A DNA stretch of 64,000 nucleotides from Euonymus europaeus (Eukaryota > Streptophyta > Magnoliopsida > Celastrales > Celastraceae), in NCBI GenBank assembly GCA_963580455.1, contig OY756966.1, positions 23,377,001 through 23,441,000 of the forward strand, given 5' to 3'. Below the pieces are notes generated by a model, which was given only the letters and a program-made list of their open reading frames with translations, was not told the DNA's origin and ran no database searches. This document shows positions 23,286-36,559 of this stretch, in pieces. Within the stretch, counting starts at the first letter, position 1. The number at the start of each line of letters is the position of its first letter. The position numbers and the translations under genes were made by a program.

Positions 23286-24452
23286 TTGGATATTATGAAA
23301 TTAGGAGTTACTACTAATGCCTAATGAGTGTGCTCATGTTTTATAGGGTATGGAGATATACATGCAGTCAATTTGAGAGAAATAGTATTCATAATCAATT
23401 GTGTCATTTCGGGCATGATTGTTAGTGCTTACCAGTTAGGAAACTTGACAATATTAATAGCGAACGGGTGCAGGACATCTGAGATGAGGAATGATATTGC
23501 TTGATCAATTATATGAAAAGATATGGACTTAGCAGCAAGATCTGCACTTGTGTTAAGGAACAGTTACAGTTGCAATATGCAAGAAGCTACAATGAGGCTT
23601 CTATGTTTAAGGATATCTTGATTTTCATTCGTTCACAGGTAAATTAGAAATAAAGATTAAATAAATTTTATAGTTCTTGTCAGTTCAAAATAATAATATT
23701 CACAACAGAAAGTGCATAAACTATATTTTTGCTAAAATTTTTGCTTTGGTCTTATTTTGTGACTATGCGCTATTATGTATGACTTCTTAATATGGTACTT
23801 GATTTGTTCCTTCATAAAATTTAGATTATCTGTCTCTAAATATCAAGTAGAGCCTGCTAGATGTATTAGGTTGGTGATTCAATAAATTGGCTTTGTATTT
23901 CTCCAATTTGTGGGGCGAGCATGCTTGATAGTTTAGTACTGGTGCACTAAATTTTAAATAAATCCCTTAATATATTACATCTTTTGTCCTTAAATTATAA
24001 ATGTTGAGACATTACCAATGTTTATATCATTTTTAAGGGGCATACCTGGAAAGTGATGAAGTTATAATCGGCACAATCTAGAAGATTTTACTGATGTCAT
24101 AGAAATGAAACTAGGACCAGAACTCTTACGTATATTTGTCCCGGGCTATTGACATAAGGTATTGCATGAATACTCAACTTTTTTCGGGTTGAGGAAGAGG
24201 GATGCTGCTAGACATGCCAATCCATTATAGTAATTTGTGGCAACAATGAACTGCTTATGCTCTGTATTATCTGCTTTACTTATTTGGAGGCTGTTATAGA
24301 AAAAAGAGTAGCAACTTATATACCGTAGACAAAAGAGCAAGTTCTTTTTGGTTTTTCTGTTGATCAAAATAGCTTGCTTCTATAATTTTCAATTTTTATT
24401 TTCTCTCGTTTCTTCATTTTATCAAATGAAGTTGTTGAAGCAAAATTGAGAC
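23286..24452. other. AT-rich DNA, no gene recognised
   Basis: Short ORFs only. No motif supports a gene. Confidence 0.35.
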
Positions 24453-25240
24453 TCTGTGCCCGTTCTTGGCAGCCTCCAGCAGTGGGGTGTGCCCATATTT
24501 ATCTAAAACCATACATGAATCAACGTTATATAAAACAAAAGGTCAACAAACTGCATTTTATTACCTTCGCCATTAATATCCCCTTTAGAAGCATCAATTA
24601 ATTTTTTCACAAAAATTGCATCCCCTTTTGCAGATGCAATGTGCTGCGCAAAACAAAAAAACTGTTAGACACACACCAACAATGATTTTTCATCATATCA
24701 AATTTGAAGTAGAGCACACAAAAATATACACACGCATATATTTATAATCACATTCCATAATTAAATACATAGTATCCCAACAATAGTGATAGATCTACCA
24801 ACACTGATCTTCCATTATAATCAGTTCTACAAGGATCACCTCCAGCCTTTATCAACGCTTCTAATTCAGAAAAATCTCCATAATATGTTGTTGTATTCAT
24901 CCTAAAAATAAGCTCTGTTGCTCGCTTTTCTTTACAATGTTTGATAAAAACTTTAATTCTTTTCGGACAGAGACTCTTTGACCTGTTAGTTCAAAGTTCA
25001 GGGAATAGTAGGGGAAAGAGGAGAGCCAAACTTGACATAGCACAGGAAAGATAATTACCTCAAGATTTTTCAAAACTTGGAATTTATCGATAGGATATGT
25101 GTCAAGAATACTGAGAATTGATTGCTTATCAATCTTTAGTACTCTCGACGATTCGCAAACTTTGATCATATGAGGTTGAGGAGCATGATAAAAGATGAAA
25201 AATTCACCAAAATAATCATACTTTTTCAGTCTTGAAACAA
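24453..25240 (-). pseudogene. SKOR/GORK-type K+ channel fragment, left arm
   Basis: Read on the minus strand: the end of the cyclic-nucleotide-binding homology domain (MIKVCESSRVLKIDKQSILS, 25169-25110) and its continuation to KFQVLKNLE. Next comes an exon ending in an ankyrin start (MNTTTYYGDFSELEALIKA), then HIASAKGDAIFVKKLIDAS, then a start of DKYGHTPLLEAAKNGH. This order matches the C-terminal half of plant outward-rectifying Shaker K+ channels. The pore and voltage sensor are absent. This arm keeps reading frames better than the right arm: five T's at the MNTTT junction, and the full HIASAKG exon. Confidence 0.8.
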
Positions 25241-26023
25241 TATCTTGGCACAGGAAACAATATCTTGTTTCAAGACTGAAAAAACTTGATTATTTTGGTG
25301 AATTTTCCATCTTTTATCATGCTCCTCAACCTCATATGATCAAAGTTTGCGAATTGTCGAGAGTACTAAAGATTGATAAGCAATCAATTCTCAATATTTT
25401 TGACACATATCCTATCAATAAATTCCAAGTTTTGAAAAATCTTGAGGTAATTATCTTTCCTGTGCTATGTCAAGTTTGACTCTCCTCTTTCTCTTACTGT
25501 TCCCTGAACTTTGAACTAACAGGTCAAAGAGTCTCGCTGTCCGGAAAGAATTAAAGCTTTGATCAAACATTGTAAAAAAAAGCGAGCAACAGAGCTTATT
25601 TTAGGATGAATACAGCAGTATATTATGGAGATTTTTCTGAATTAGAAGCGTTGATAAAGGCTAGAGGTGATCCTTGTAGAACTGATTATAATGGAATATC
25701 AGTGTTGGTAGATCTCTCACTATTGTTGGGATACTATGTATTTAATTGTGGAATGTGATTATAAATATATGCGTGTGTATTTTTGTGTGCTCTACTTCAA
25801 ATTTGATATGATGGAAAATCATTGTTGTGTGTCTAACAGTTTTTTTGTTTTAGATGCAATTTTTGTGAAAAAATTAATTGATGCTTCTATAGGGGATATT
25901 AATGGCGAAGGTAATAAAATGCAGTTTGTTGACCTTTTGTTTTATATAATGTTGATTCATGTATAGTTTTAGATAAATATGGACACACCCCACTGCTGGA
26001 GGTTGCCAAGAACGGGCACACAG
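24453..26023. repeat. Large imperfect palindrome built from a K+ channel gene
   Basis: The left arm (24453-25240) is the reverse complement of the right arm (25266-26023) along about 0.75 kb, with small indels. The spacer is about 26 bases and contains two copies of GAAACAATATCTTG. Both arms keep exon and intron sequence in the same order, so the duplication was of genomic DNA, not cDNA. Transcription across it would give a long double-stranded hairpin RNA. Confidence 0.88.
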
Positions 26024-26757
26024 AAGCTGCTGATGTACTTACGATTAGTGGGGGCATGTTTTCGATGGATGAGGCTGGTAGCGTTCTATGTGCTGCTGTT
26101 GCGTCAGATAAATATGAATTTGATGCTGTCCTGTGGATGTGAACCAAACTTTAAGAGCTATGATGACCAAACACCACTTCATTTGGCTGCCTCGAGAGGT
26201 TTGGTTAAGATAGCAAAACTATTGGTATTTCATGGTGCATATGCACACATAAGTGACAGGTATGGTCAAAATATTATTTCTGTTACTTTTTTGTGCACAA
26301 ATAAAATTTTGTGTTCTACTTTTGCGTGCACAAATAAAATTTTGCTTGTAGAAAATCTATCACCTCCTTTTAATTCAATTATATGCCCAACAATCGGTCG
26401 TTTTTCATATCAGCCTGAAACTGCAACCTAATATAGTTAGAAACCTTCTTTTTTTTACTCCTGGTAGTTATCATCCTTCTTGTTATTTGAAGGTACGGTG
26501 GTCAGAAAATAATTCTAATATAGTTATTCACATTGAGAAACTTGATCATTTTTCCAATTTTGAACTTCTGATACATATCCTGATACAATCATTGTCTGAA
26601 TTGAATTTTGTAGATGGTGAAATACACCACTTAGGTTTGCTGAGCGGCTCGGAAACGAGGAATGGATTAAGGATGTCAAAAAAGTCAAAATCAAAATTCG
26701 TCACACGATAGTACATGGGGAAGCTGTAGATGATCGAGATGCTGGAAGACGCTAGGT
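25266..26757 (+). pseudogene. SKOR/GORK-type K+ channel C-terminal fragment
   Basis: Exon a (25266-25445) gives RLKKLDYFGEFSIFYHAPQP and KVCELSRVLKIDKQS, the tail of the cNMP-binding domain. Exon b (about 25523-25710) has VKESRCPERIKALIKHCKKK, then a one-base loss (TTTTAGGATG against TTTTTAGGATG in the left arm) before the first ankyrin repeat. The HIASAKG exon is cut short (about 22 bases lost, near 25857). Later ankyrin repeats run DKYGHTPLLEVAKNGHTEAA, PNFKSYDDQTPLHLAASRG and KIAKLLVFHGAYAHISDR (to 26259). The last repeat is NTPLRFAERLGNEEWIKDV (about 26618 on), ending at a stop at 26757. Frameshifts and missing N-terminal channel domains make it a pseudogene. In the family these ankyrin repeats are cytosolic regulatory or assembly domains. 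Confidence 0.8.
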
Positions 26758-29491
26758 ATTGCATCAATTATTTACTGCTTTATTATGCTAACAGAAACTA
26801 TACCTCTATCCTAGTTTTGAGCTCAAATTCCTCAGTTTGCAAAGAATGATGTCACATTAATCTTATGCGCCATTCACATAAAATTAGCCATGAATCTACT
26901 TGCGGTCATGCTTTTTTACTGTAATTAGAGAAAGTAGCACATTTTCAATTTTAATGGGTGATGAAATGATTTTTAATCTATATTGTGCAAGTTTTGTGAT
27001 AGAAAAGTCATGGAAGAAAATTCTCGAGCTAAAGGCTATATATGACCCTTGTTTACTTTCACACTCCACCCGATTTTTTTTTTCGTTGTTTAAAATGTCT
27101 CTGCCCTTCATTTTTTTCTCATAGCACATTGAAATGAAAATATTTTTAAGAATACAGTCAATGGTAGTAGTTATATATAACTTGTATGAAGGTTACAGCC
27201 CCTTGCACTCAGCACTGTGGAAGCGGATATTCATTGCTTATTAAGGAGGTCCTTTCTGGATATGTGATAGCATTTCATTGAGTATCCTAGAAAGGCAATA
27301 ACTTACCTACGTACTGGTGTAATTAAGGTATAGAACCTCATAACCTATTCAACGTTAAAGTGGATTCCAAGTTTTTCTAACTTACCTACTTACTGGTCCT
27401 TTCAATATTTTTAACCTCATAACTTCTCACTGTTGTTTCAGAGTCGCCTTAGAAGAAAGATTGATTCAAATGGATGTGTAGCTGCTTATCTTGAAGAACG
27501 TTTAAATATAGGTCTTAATTTTTTTTTCTGTAGAGGTAAAAGTTAACTTGTTCCACATTTGATGCATTTTCTTGTCTTCAGTATTGTACTCCCATTTCCG
27601 CTTGCCCTTGCTTGATTATTGTAAACCTCTGGCAGCTAAGTCAAAATTTGGTTGTAGACTATAGGAGCATGATTTTAGAGTTTTCTGTTTTCTTCTTTAA
27701 GCACCATTTGAAGGTATGATGCTATACTTTAGAGTTTAAAAACTTTTAGGCTACTTAGAGGGAACTACGCTGTCGCAAAATATATCGGATGTCTGTTTTC
27801 GCTTTTAGTTTTTTAGATGTTGCATTATCTCTCAGTTTGATTCTTTGTCCTTCATCTGCTCATAGAAATAGCAGTCTTTAAATTCATTAGGATTTAGTTT
27901 GTAGCATGTCCTTCATTCTACTTCTTATTCACTAATATATTGTTTTACATTTTGCAGTTAGGTCATAGGAGGAAAGACTACAAATTCGGATTTTGTTTGA
28001 CAATAGGGTAATAGCCATGGAAGCCCAATCCTGCATTTTACATGATTGAGTTCATCGTCACTACCGACTTGACAACTTTTCTGGATACTAGCATTTCTGC
28101 AATAATATCATCAATTTTGTTCCGTAAGATACCCAAAGTGGATGATTGAGTCATTTGATACTAGAACGGGAAATCATTTGAAAAGATGGATTCCTTTTTC
28201 TCAATAAACTTATATGAAAAGGTTTATAACGGGATTCGGCCAAGTGTCTTGATCATGAGCAAATCTATTTTGATTCTAACGGAAGTCTTTTGCTCTGTTG
28301 AGAATGTTTCATGGTACAAGAATCTGCTACAATGCAGGCTTAATCAGTACATTTTTAAGCAGTTTGGAGCCGTTATTTTGTTTTACATTTGAGACCTTAG
28401 AACAATTCAAGTGAGTTAGAAAAAATTGTTTCAATGTAGGCATTAAAAATTATGCCTATTGGTGGAATATGAATGAGAAGCTATCCTGCTGAGATCTTGT
28501 TACAAATGGAGGCAGTCCAGCAAGAAATTTGATGGAAAATAGACGAAGTTTCTATCTTAGAAATATACAGTAACTTTCTTGATAAGCACACACGATGATA
28601 TTACATATATAATTTGTGACTAGAAGAAGAATATAGAGACTCAATTACATCATAACACATAATCAAGACTACTAACTTACATATTGACCAATACAACTTG
28701 ACAACAAGTACAACATAACTTACATTGACCAAGACTAAGACTTAAACTCAACAGATTTGTCAATTTTGTGGTTTTCAATATAATGGATTTGTTTGGGTAA
28801 AAAGGAGATAGACGTAGAAAAGGTAAATTAGGATTTGTTTGGGTAGAGGAGATAGAGACGTTGAAAAAGCAAAAAGAGAGAGTGAGTTCAGGAAGAGAGA
28901 AGATGTACATTGAAAGGAGAGAAATTTTAAGAAGGAAAATTTAAATTAACCCCATTTTCCAACTCACTTGTCAGGTAGGTGCGCCACCTAGACTGAGGGT
29001 AAATTGGGGGCTGTAGTTTTTATGGCGTGAATCGGCCATTGTCCTCCTAAAATGGCATAATTCAGCGAGTCCTGTAACATAATAATGTTGTTACTGAACC
29101 TTGGGATGGAGATAGAAGGTTGAATATAATGGCAAAAAAGACTGCAAGGACCACATTCTCACGTCGTGCATATTAACTATTTTGCAAAGTCAAGAGAGAA
29201 GGCTCTCTGGTGTGTCTGAATTGTGCAGTGTATGCGCCTTTGACATCTTGGGCGCTTATCTTGCGAAAAGATCTAACAGTAATGTATTTTGGGTTCGAAT
29301 CATTGTAGGGTTGGGTTATTACTTGCAACTTTTTATTGTACTAGTCTGTCTTAGCTATTGCTTATAAATATATTACAGATTGGTCTTGTTTATTCAGAAT
29401 AATTTCTCAGTAAACCTCCAATGCAAAATAACAAACAAATTGTTTAAAGGGAGAGAAAGGGTTCTGTGGCGCATCAGATCTGGAAACTTGC
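26758..29491. other. No gene recognised
   Basis: AT-rich DNA with short ORFs only. A segment near 27442-27510 reads LRRKIDSNGCVAAYLEERLN between plausible splice signals and might be a further broken exon, but I cannot place it. 28950-29060 resembles old transposon ends (GGTGCGCCACC palindrome near 28980). Confidence 0.3.
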
Positions 29492-32400
29492 TTACACTTC
29501 AATCACTGCTGAATCAACTTCCGTGCTCTCTTGCTGAATCAACTTCCTCACTCTATCAACAAACGCGGATGCTCTTTTATTGGTTGGCGCAAGCACCAAT
29601 GCATGGCTATAATCTGCAGAATGAGAAGTTCAAATAATGGTTATTAGATCTCAAGACAGGAAAATGGAAAGAAAAAAAAAATAATGGTCATACAATATTG
29701 CCAAGTAATCTAAACAAGAACATTTTATCTTCTTCACTTTGGGAAAAAAAAATTAGCAACAATTTAATCCCAATCTACCTATTGAAACTGAACTAAGGCC
29801 TTAATTAACCTATCAAAGTTTGATGGAGTTTCATTTGAATTGGAATGTCTCGATCCATTATCAGCTCAATCAAGGTTCTAGTACATTTTTAACTTACAAT
29901 TCATCTCAAGTAAGTTTGATTTTCCTTGATCTAGGCTCTTTTTTTTTTCTTTTGCTCCCCACTTGTAATAATTGCATATAAATGTCTCATCAACCAGAAG
30001 ATAGAACATTCACACATTGCAATCTAATAACTCACCCTATAATAGCATTACTAGCACATACAAAAATACAAAGAAAACTTGATTGCTTAACTTACCTTCA
30101 ATTGACTCCTTATAATTGCCAAGCTTCTCTCTTGCTCTGCCTCTCCATAAATAAGCTTCTACGTCCTGAAATTCAAATGCAGAACTGGATTATTAATGAC
30201 TGCATCTTAAACTTTCTTTGAAAACTGCTCTGAAAAGTTTTTAAATAATCTGAAGGAATTAAACCACCCATCACCCACACACACACACACACACACACTC
30301 TAAATCAACAAGATGACTCAATTTCGCACAAATAGCACTGAAATAATCCAACCTACATCTTGAATCGACTAAAAATAGAAAGGTTTATGAAGCAATTCTC
30401 CAGGCTAGATAAGCAACCCAATTAATGTGGTATCAGGTCGGGCAGCATTCCCAACAGAACACCTAACCCAAAAAATTTCAAAAATAAACCATTAACCCTG
30501 TTGAGCATGTTCATAAAAAATGAGTAGAATCCAGATTGAGGGGTTCCTGACAAGCAAATGAACCAAACCAACCAGTTCATAGGCTCAGACATAAGCCAAG
30601 TTTCAGCTACTCATATAGGGTTTAGGTCATAGGGGTACTGATCTGAGTATGATAGCCTACGTGCCATTCCAAAGCAAAACTAACATTCAATAAGCGTAGG
30701 AGGGAAAAAATCTAAAATCTCAGTAAGACTGACCCACCCCCCCCCCCCCCCCCCCCCCCCATGTCCAATAACAAATTTGTTCTACCTTTCCATCAAGGTT
30801 GATGGCTTCAGTAAAATCTTCCTCTGCTTGGAGGAAACTGCATCAACAGAAACAAATATGAAATAACACAAGAAACAGATTCACGATTTCTTCTAAAGAA
30901 CATAGCAATACCTTCCCAATTTAAGGTATGCTACAGCCCTGCAATAGTAATTAATTGCTTGATCTTTGTCAAAGTAATTGGTTGTACTATTCTCGCTTAT
31001 AGCCTCTGTAAAAAAATCGATGACCTCCTGCAACTCCTCGTCTTCGCTTGTTTAGTTGCCCTAAAATAAAGATGAAAATATTCAGAAAGTTTTTTGTTGA
31101 TGTACAGATGACATAAGCAAACATGTGGTCTAGTGGTGCAATCTAGAGGTCATAGATCAATTTCTGAAAATAACGTCTGTATAATTTGTGGAGGTAAAGT
31201 TTGCATACATATTATATACCTCCGACCCAACAGCAGGAGCCTCGTGCAAGGGAGTTGTCTTCTCTTTTTTAGAAGTACATAGTACATTATAAAAGCTAAA
31301 CAGAATAATAATGCAAGTATAGTTCAAATCCTGGCAAATCAAAAAAGAACATTTAAATAACAATTTTTTTTTTTTTATTAGTCTTCTAGTAAAGGTAAAG
31401 AAACATGGATTACATAATTGTGTGGGATTTGTTTTTACTTTCTATTCACTACTTAGCCTTTCGAACAAGTCAAAAGTTTGGATACTCCGAAAAACAATAT
31501 TATTCATACCGAAAAGAAAATAGCGTAGGATCCTTGCTTTTGCACTGAGCAAAAGCAAGCACAAAATCGAGAGGATGATTCTGATCACATTCAGAACTAA
31601 CACTCCAAGGCATCCAATGTTTCCATGTAATTGATTCCAAGAGGAGCTGAAAAAACATTAGGCATTCTTACAAGAACGACATTACCAAAGTCCATAATCT
31701 TCAAGCTAAACTCCTAGTTCAAAGCCCGCAAGTGCTTAATAATACACCTTATTATTTTTTCCCTGTTCAGTGATGGCAGGCATTCAATATCTCAAAACTT
31801 TCTCCCTATATCTAGATTTTTATGCATTCACAACTAAATATTCGATGCAAAAATAAACAGGAAGCAAGACATAAATTGGAAAGAGCATATCCACCATAAG
31901 CACAGGGTGCTATCCAAGATTTTCGGACTTAAAATTAAGTTCCTTCAGTATTAGAATTTCACTCGTGCAATAGTGGGATTGCGAACGAGCCAAGTATAAT
32001 TACAATATGAAGTTATACTCAGTCAGTTCATCCTGTCAAGAAATCTATTGACGCGCCTTCTAAACGAGGTTAGATTATTCTATGTTGCTAGTGATGCACT
32101 GGGAAATCAATTCTAATGTAACAATTACAAGTCCAAGGGAAAAATGGGGAGTTTACATTATAAAAAGCATAGAACAGTTATCAAACACTGGTAAGTGGTA
32201 GATAATCTAGTAAATTCACAACTAAGAACACTTTAGAAGAAATGATAACCTACCTTTTCTTTAGCAATCACAGAAGATTGTCCCTGGCTGACATTGCTAT
32301 TAGATATTTTGGATTTGGAAATGATATCAGCCTGCAATTGAAGAGATGCATACATGGAATGCATGGTATCCAGTAAGAAACCATCAGCCCCATGTCTTGC

Positions 32401-35400
32401 TATAAAGGACACTGAAACAGGGCACTTGTCATGATAACCTAGTGGCACAGCAACCTGAAAGACCCAAACAACACAACTTCGTCATCCAATGTGGCAATGC
32501 ACAACAATGACTTGAAGTCTGATACAAATGTTAAAAGACCTGTACAATGACATCCTACCAACTACTGTGTGTGTGAGCACTTGAGCACGCACCAGAGGGA
32601 CGAAGGCAAGGGTACGAAGCATCTTACCTGACAGCAGCCCGATAGACTAGCAATACTCAACAGACTGAATGCAGAGTTTTGGTAATCACCGGATAAAATC
32701 TCCTTGGCACCAAGTTTAGGAGGAAGATAAGCTGTGGTAGGGATGACCAAGATCCCATCATGCTAAAGATATATCAAGTATAAGATGCATATTAGAATAG
32801 TGTCCACCAACAAACAGAGACAACATAATGTCATAATCAACAACACAAACATGCAGTAAGAGATGCATCGGTTAATTAACTTGAAAGACAAACAAAATTA
32901 CAATACATCAACTCTGAAGGGTACTGAACCATACACAAGCTTGGGGAAAATTTTCCATTAGGAAAAAGAAATACCAAAGCCTTCTGAGCGATGTAACATA
33001 TTTCAGGAAGACAGGAAGTGGCGGAAAAAAAAAAGAGGAGATATCAAAAAGACCACGTGGAAGTATGCAAGGAGTTCAGGAAGGCCATGTTAGTGATGTT
33101 GGAAATAAAGAAAATGAATGCTTGGATGCTTGAAGGCATAAAAATGTTATTACTATTGTAATTCATGGAAGTATAGCCCAATTGTACAATTCTTTATACC
33201 TCCCTAGAAGTTAAAAACAAGAGTCCTATATCTTCCTTTTACTGGAACCCAATCAAGAAAAGATGAGAAGAAAATTAAACCCCATATCTCCAAAAACCGA
33301 CTACGGAACAATTATTGTCTCGCACACTTGTAATAAATAATGGATCAAAATGCAATATGTACGACAACCATATCCTTTGCTCCGCTCATACTAAAGCCAA
33401 TCAATTATGAAAGAAAAATTATCAAAATGCCTGCTTGACAGTCTCACGGTAGGAACAAAAAACCGCCGCTTCATACACCACAGTTGCCAACAACCATTAT
33501 GAGTTTTACCTTCAAGAGAGTGTTAATAGCCGATCGCAGTTCATTCCTAATTGACTTGTAGATGGCTATGATAGCATCTGAAGCTGCCGGTACTTCATGA
33601 ATTTGTGCTAAGATGGCAGACTCGAGAATAGGCTTTTCCTTATTAATCCATTCCCCGTGATTATGTTCAAACTCATGCCTGTAAACAGAAAACAACCCTC
33701 AGTTAACAGATTCCCATAAAACGTCAAATCACGGACACTTAAGAAAAACAAGACAAGTGCGGTCAAAATCCTCCATAGGGAAAGTCCAAACCAGAAGATG
33801 CCAACAACCTTGCTACAGCACTTGGCCAAAAGAAACAATGTATCATTTTTTCCCCTTATACTCCTTTAGAGCAAGGAAATGTGGAGCAGGAACAATGGAA
33901 AGAATTAATGTTCTGACATCTTCAAAAGAGAATTGCAAGACTCAAATTTTTAAGCAGAGCCAAAATAGGATCAAAAAATAATTGCATTAATTCCTAATTC
34001 CTGACATTTGACATCTGCACTGTTTGCATATACAATGTTTTATAGAAAATTGTCATCTGAAAAACTGCATGAACAGAAGCAAATTATGTTCAAATTGGAA
34101 TAGGTTACTGTATAAACCTCCTTCACAAAGTGAAAAAAAATGTTCACTAAAACTAATTAAATTGAGAAACCAGTTGATTCCATTATAGAAAAAATTAAAA
34201 ACAAAGAGCTTGATAACATTAATGTCTCAACAAGATCAAAATATATAATCATAGGCAACAATGAGAGACACTGGTTACACCAGAAATACTTCAAATTGCA
34301 TATCCATATCCGAAAGAAGCAAGCGTACGTGTGAAGATAACACAAAACATTCCCAAGCATTCTTATTGAAGAAGTTTTTACTTCACCATTTGTTTCCATG
34401 CTTTGAAACTCTTTCAAGCTTGGAACCTTAGAAGTGAGATAGTTACTAAGATTTTCATGCCTCAGTACTTGCCCTGAAGAAAATGGTGACCAAAAATTGA
34501 TAAAACCAAAGCATTGGAAAAAAGAAGAAAGTACGAAGAGAAATTCGTGGTCAAAAGGGATGTGTAAAAGGATGTACTTCCAAAAACCTTCTCAGTTGAT
34601 TTAATCACCACTTGAGCAATCCTATCAACAGGAATTTTCATAAGTGAAAAACAATCATCAGCCATTATAAATTGCCTCGGGCTACTTTGGGCTCCAATTG
34701 GAAGTTGCAGCAGCACATGGCCAACCCGACGTAGGACGTTAGGATCTCTGGAAAACCAGCCTGAAAGAGTGGATTCTGAGGTCAGAAAGAAAAAAGGATT
34801 GATAAAGGACTAATGTGAACCACAACAATAATCTTCAACCCTACAAATATAAATACTGCTACTTAAATTCAACTGATACCTACCAACAGTGTCAAGGCTT
34901 TCTGAAACAGGTAAAATTCTGACACGAGAAACAGTCCCATATGATGGCCGGAATCCTATAACACCACAAAATGAAGCAGGAACTCTCACACCGCCAACAG
35001 TATCTACACCTGGAAATAATAGTGTTAGAATGAAACCAAGAAATATAATATTCAAATTATCTTTCCGAGGAAAAAATATTTAAATTTTCAAATAATTGTA
35101 ACATCAACCACCACCTGCCAGTACCACTAAAAGAGCAAAGAACATGGCGTTGCTAGTATTACTCCTAATGGTTGACCATCATTCTTCTTCACCAAATATT
35201 ACCCACAGTTGTCGCATTACAAGGCAGAGTCTGGTCCCATTTGAGGATTCATTGTCTTATACTGGAGCATATATATGTATATATTAATAAAAATTAACGA
35301 TACATTCAATGTAGCAATCTCTGCAGGATACACAGACACACATACAGGAGGGGAGCAAACAACTCATCAATAAACCATGATGTGGATGGCAGATAGTTCA

Positions 35401-36559
35401 GCTGTATGGTAAGTGTCGAGGAGGAAATAGAAGGCAAATGACAGAAAAAGAACCATATAGGAGAGCCAAATTACAAACCCAAACGAGTTGAATGCATTAA
35501 GTTACTGATCAAAACATATTTGTTCACTCAAAAAACCTTGAATGTGAAACATTGGAGTTGCACTTGTGCAAGGCTTATTAAGCAAGTGAAGACAAAAGGA
35601 ATAGGATAAGATGCAAAATAGAAACTACGGAAACTTACCCAAGGAGAAGTCAACAAGATTAGCAGCTACAGCCACAGCAGCACCACTAGAGGATCCACCT
35701 GGTATTCTTCCAGGCACTACAGGATTGGTGGGCGTGACATAATGCTTATTTTCCCCACTGATACTGCAGGTAAAACACACCAAACAAAAAAGTAATCAAT
35801 ATATGCAAGTGGCATGGTAATTGAACTAATTTATATTAACTAAAAAACCTAGCGGAGGTAGTTGAATAATATTGTTAGGGCGGTTGGGCAACATACCATG
35901 CCCTAGGCAATATCAAAATTTAGAAAGTCTGTCATGATCCCCAACCCCAAATCAACCCGAACTTTTAAATCGGTTCATACCCATAAGCCAGTTCATTCAA
36001 TACAGTTTTCCCAATACAAGTGGCGCCACCTTCAACAAGAGCTGAAACCGCAGGACATGTTCCAGAAGCTACATCGTGTGTTCTTGCCCAATCAGGATGA
36101 CCAAAAGCAGTCATGTATCCTTCAATATCAAATCTGAGAGCACGATCGAACTTCATAAATTATTATCCCAATAACTGGTGATTGTTAATATCAATTCCAT
36201 CCAAAATTGTTGACAAAAACCCTATCTTCATCATAAACACAATAACCATGAATAAAAGTAACAAAAGGCCAACAGTGAAAGACAAAAAACAGTGAAAGAG
36301 TTGCTCACATGTCGGAGACGGCGAAAGTGAGGCCAGAGAGAGGGTGAGGCCTTATAGGAGGTGCAGGCTGAGGAGGAGGCAGAAGCTGTAGTTTTTGTAC
36401 GAAGGCGCCAAACTCCTCTCTAATTTCCTTCTTGAACAACTTCGTCATTGACAGAATCCCCCCGATCGCTATTCCCAGCCCCGATAACACCCACAAATTA
36501 CCTAGATTACGAAGCATACCTGCTCCTGATGCTGATATCGACGACTCTCCTTTTGTCAA
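29492..36559 (-). CDS. TOC64: Toc64-like amidase-homology protein; TAA removes the TPR domain
   Basis: Thirteen exons, all phases consistent: 36559-36309, 36133-35981, 35763-35639, 35009-34884, 34760-34578, 34473-34329, 33678-33510, 32762-32628, 32454-32254, 31060-30912, 30837-30786, 30165-30096, 29613-29492. Toc64 is a chloroplast outer-envelope docking protein: an N-terminal anchor, an amidase-like domain, and a C-terminal TPR clamp for Hsp90-bound precursors. Here the anchor is NLWVLSGLGIAIGGILSM (about residues 21-38). The amidase fold keeps the Lys (GATCIGKT) and the GGSSSGAAVA loop. The nucleophile Ser is Val (DTVGGVRVP), as in Toc64, so no amidase activity is expected. Codon 499 is TAA (31054-31052), two codons into the first TPR exon. 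Downstream TPR exons stay open (SFLQAEEDFTEAI, AYLWRGRAREKLG) to a normal stop, giving 626 codons if read through. As written, the product is 498 aa without TPR. It is either a fresh null, a sequence error, or an amidase-only form. Confidence 0.85.
30276..30298. repeat. CA microsatellite
   Basis: An uninterrupted CA run in an intron of the Toc64-like gene (between exons 11 and 12). Confidence 0.95.
30737..30760. repeat. Run of 24 C
   Basis: A homopolymer in the intron after exon 11 of the Toc64-like gene. It may be length-variable or an assembly artefact. Confidence 0.95.

Noticed and set aside
35965..36156. Amidase as an active enzyme (indole-acetamide or fatty-acid amide hydrolase)
   Set aside because: The nucleophile position in DTVGGVRVP is Val, and anchor plus TPR exons match Toc64 instead.
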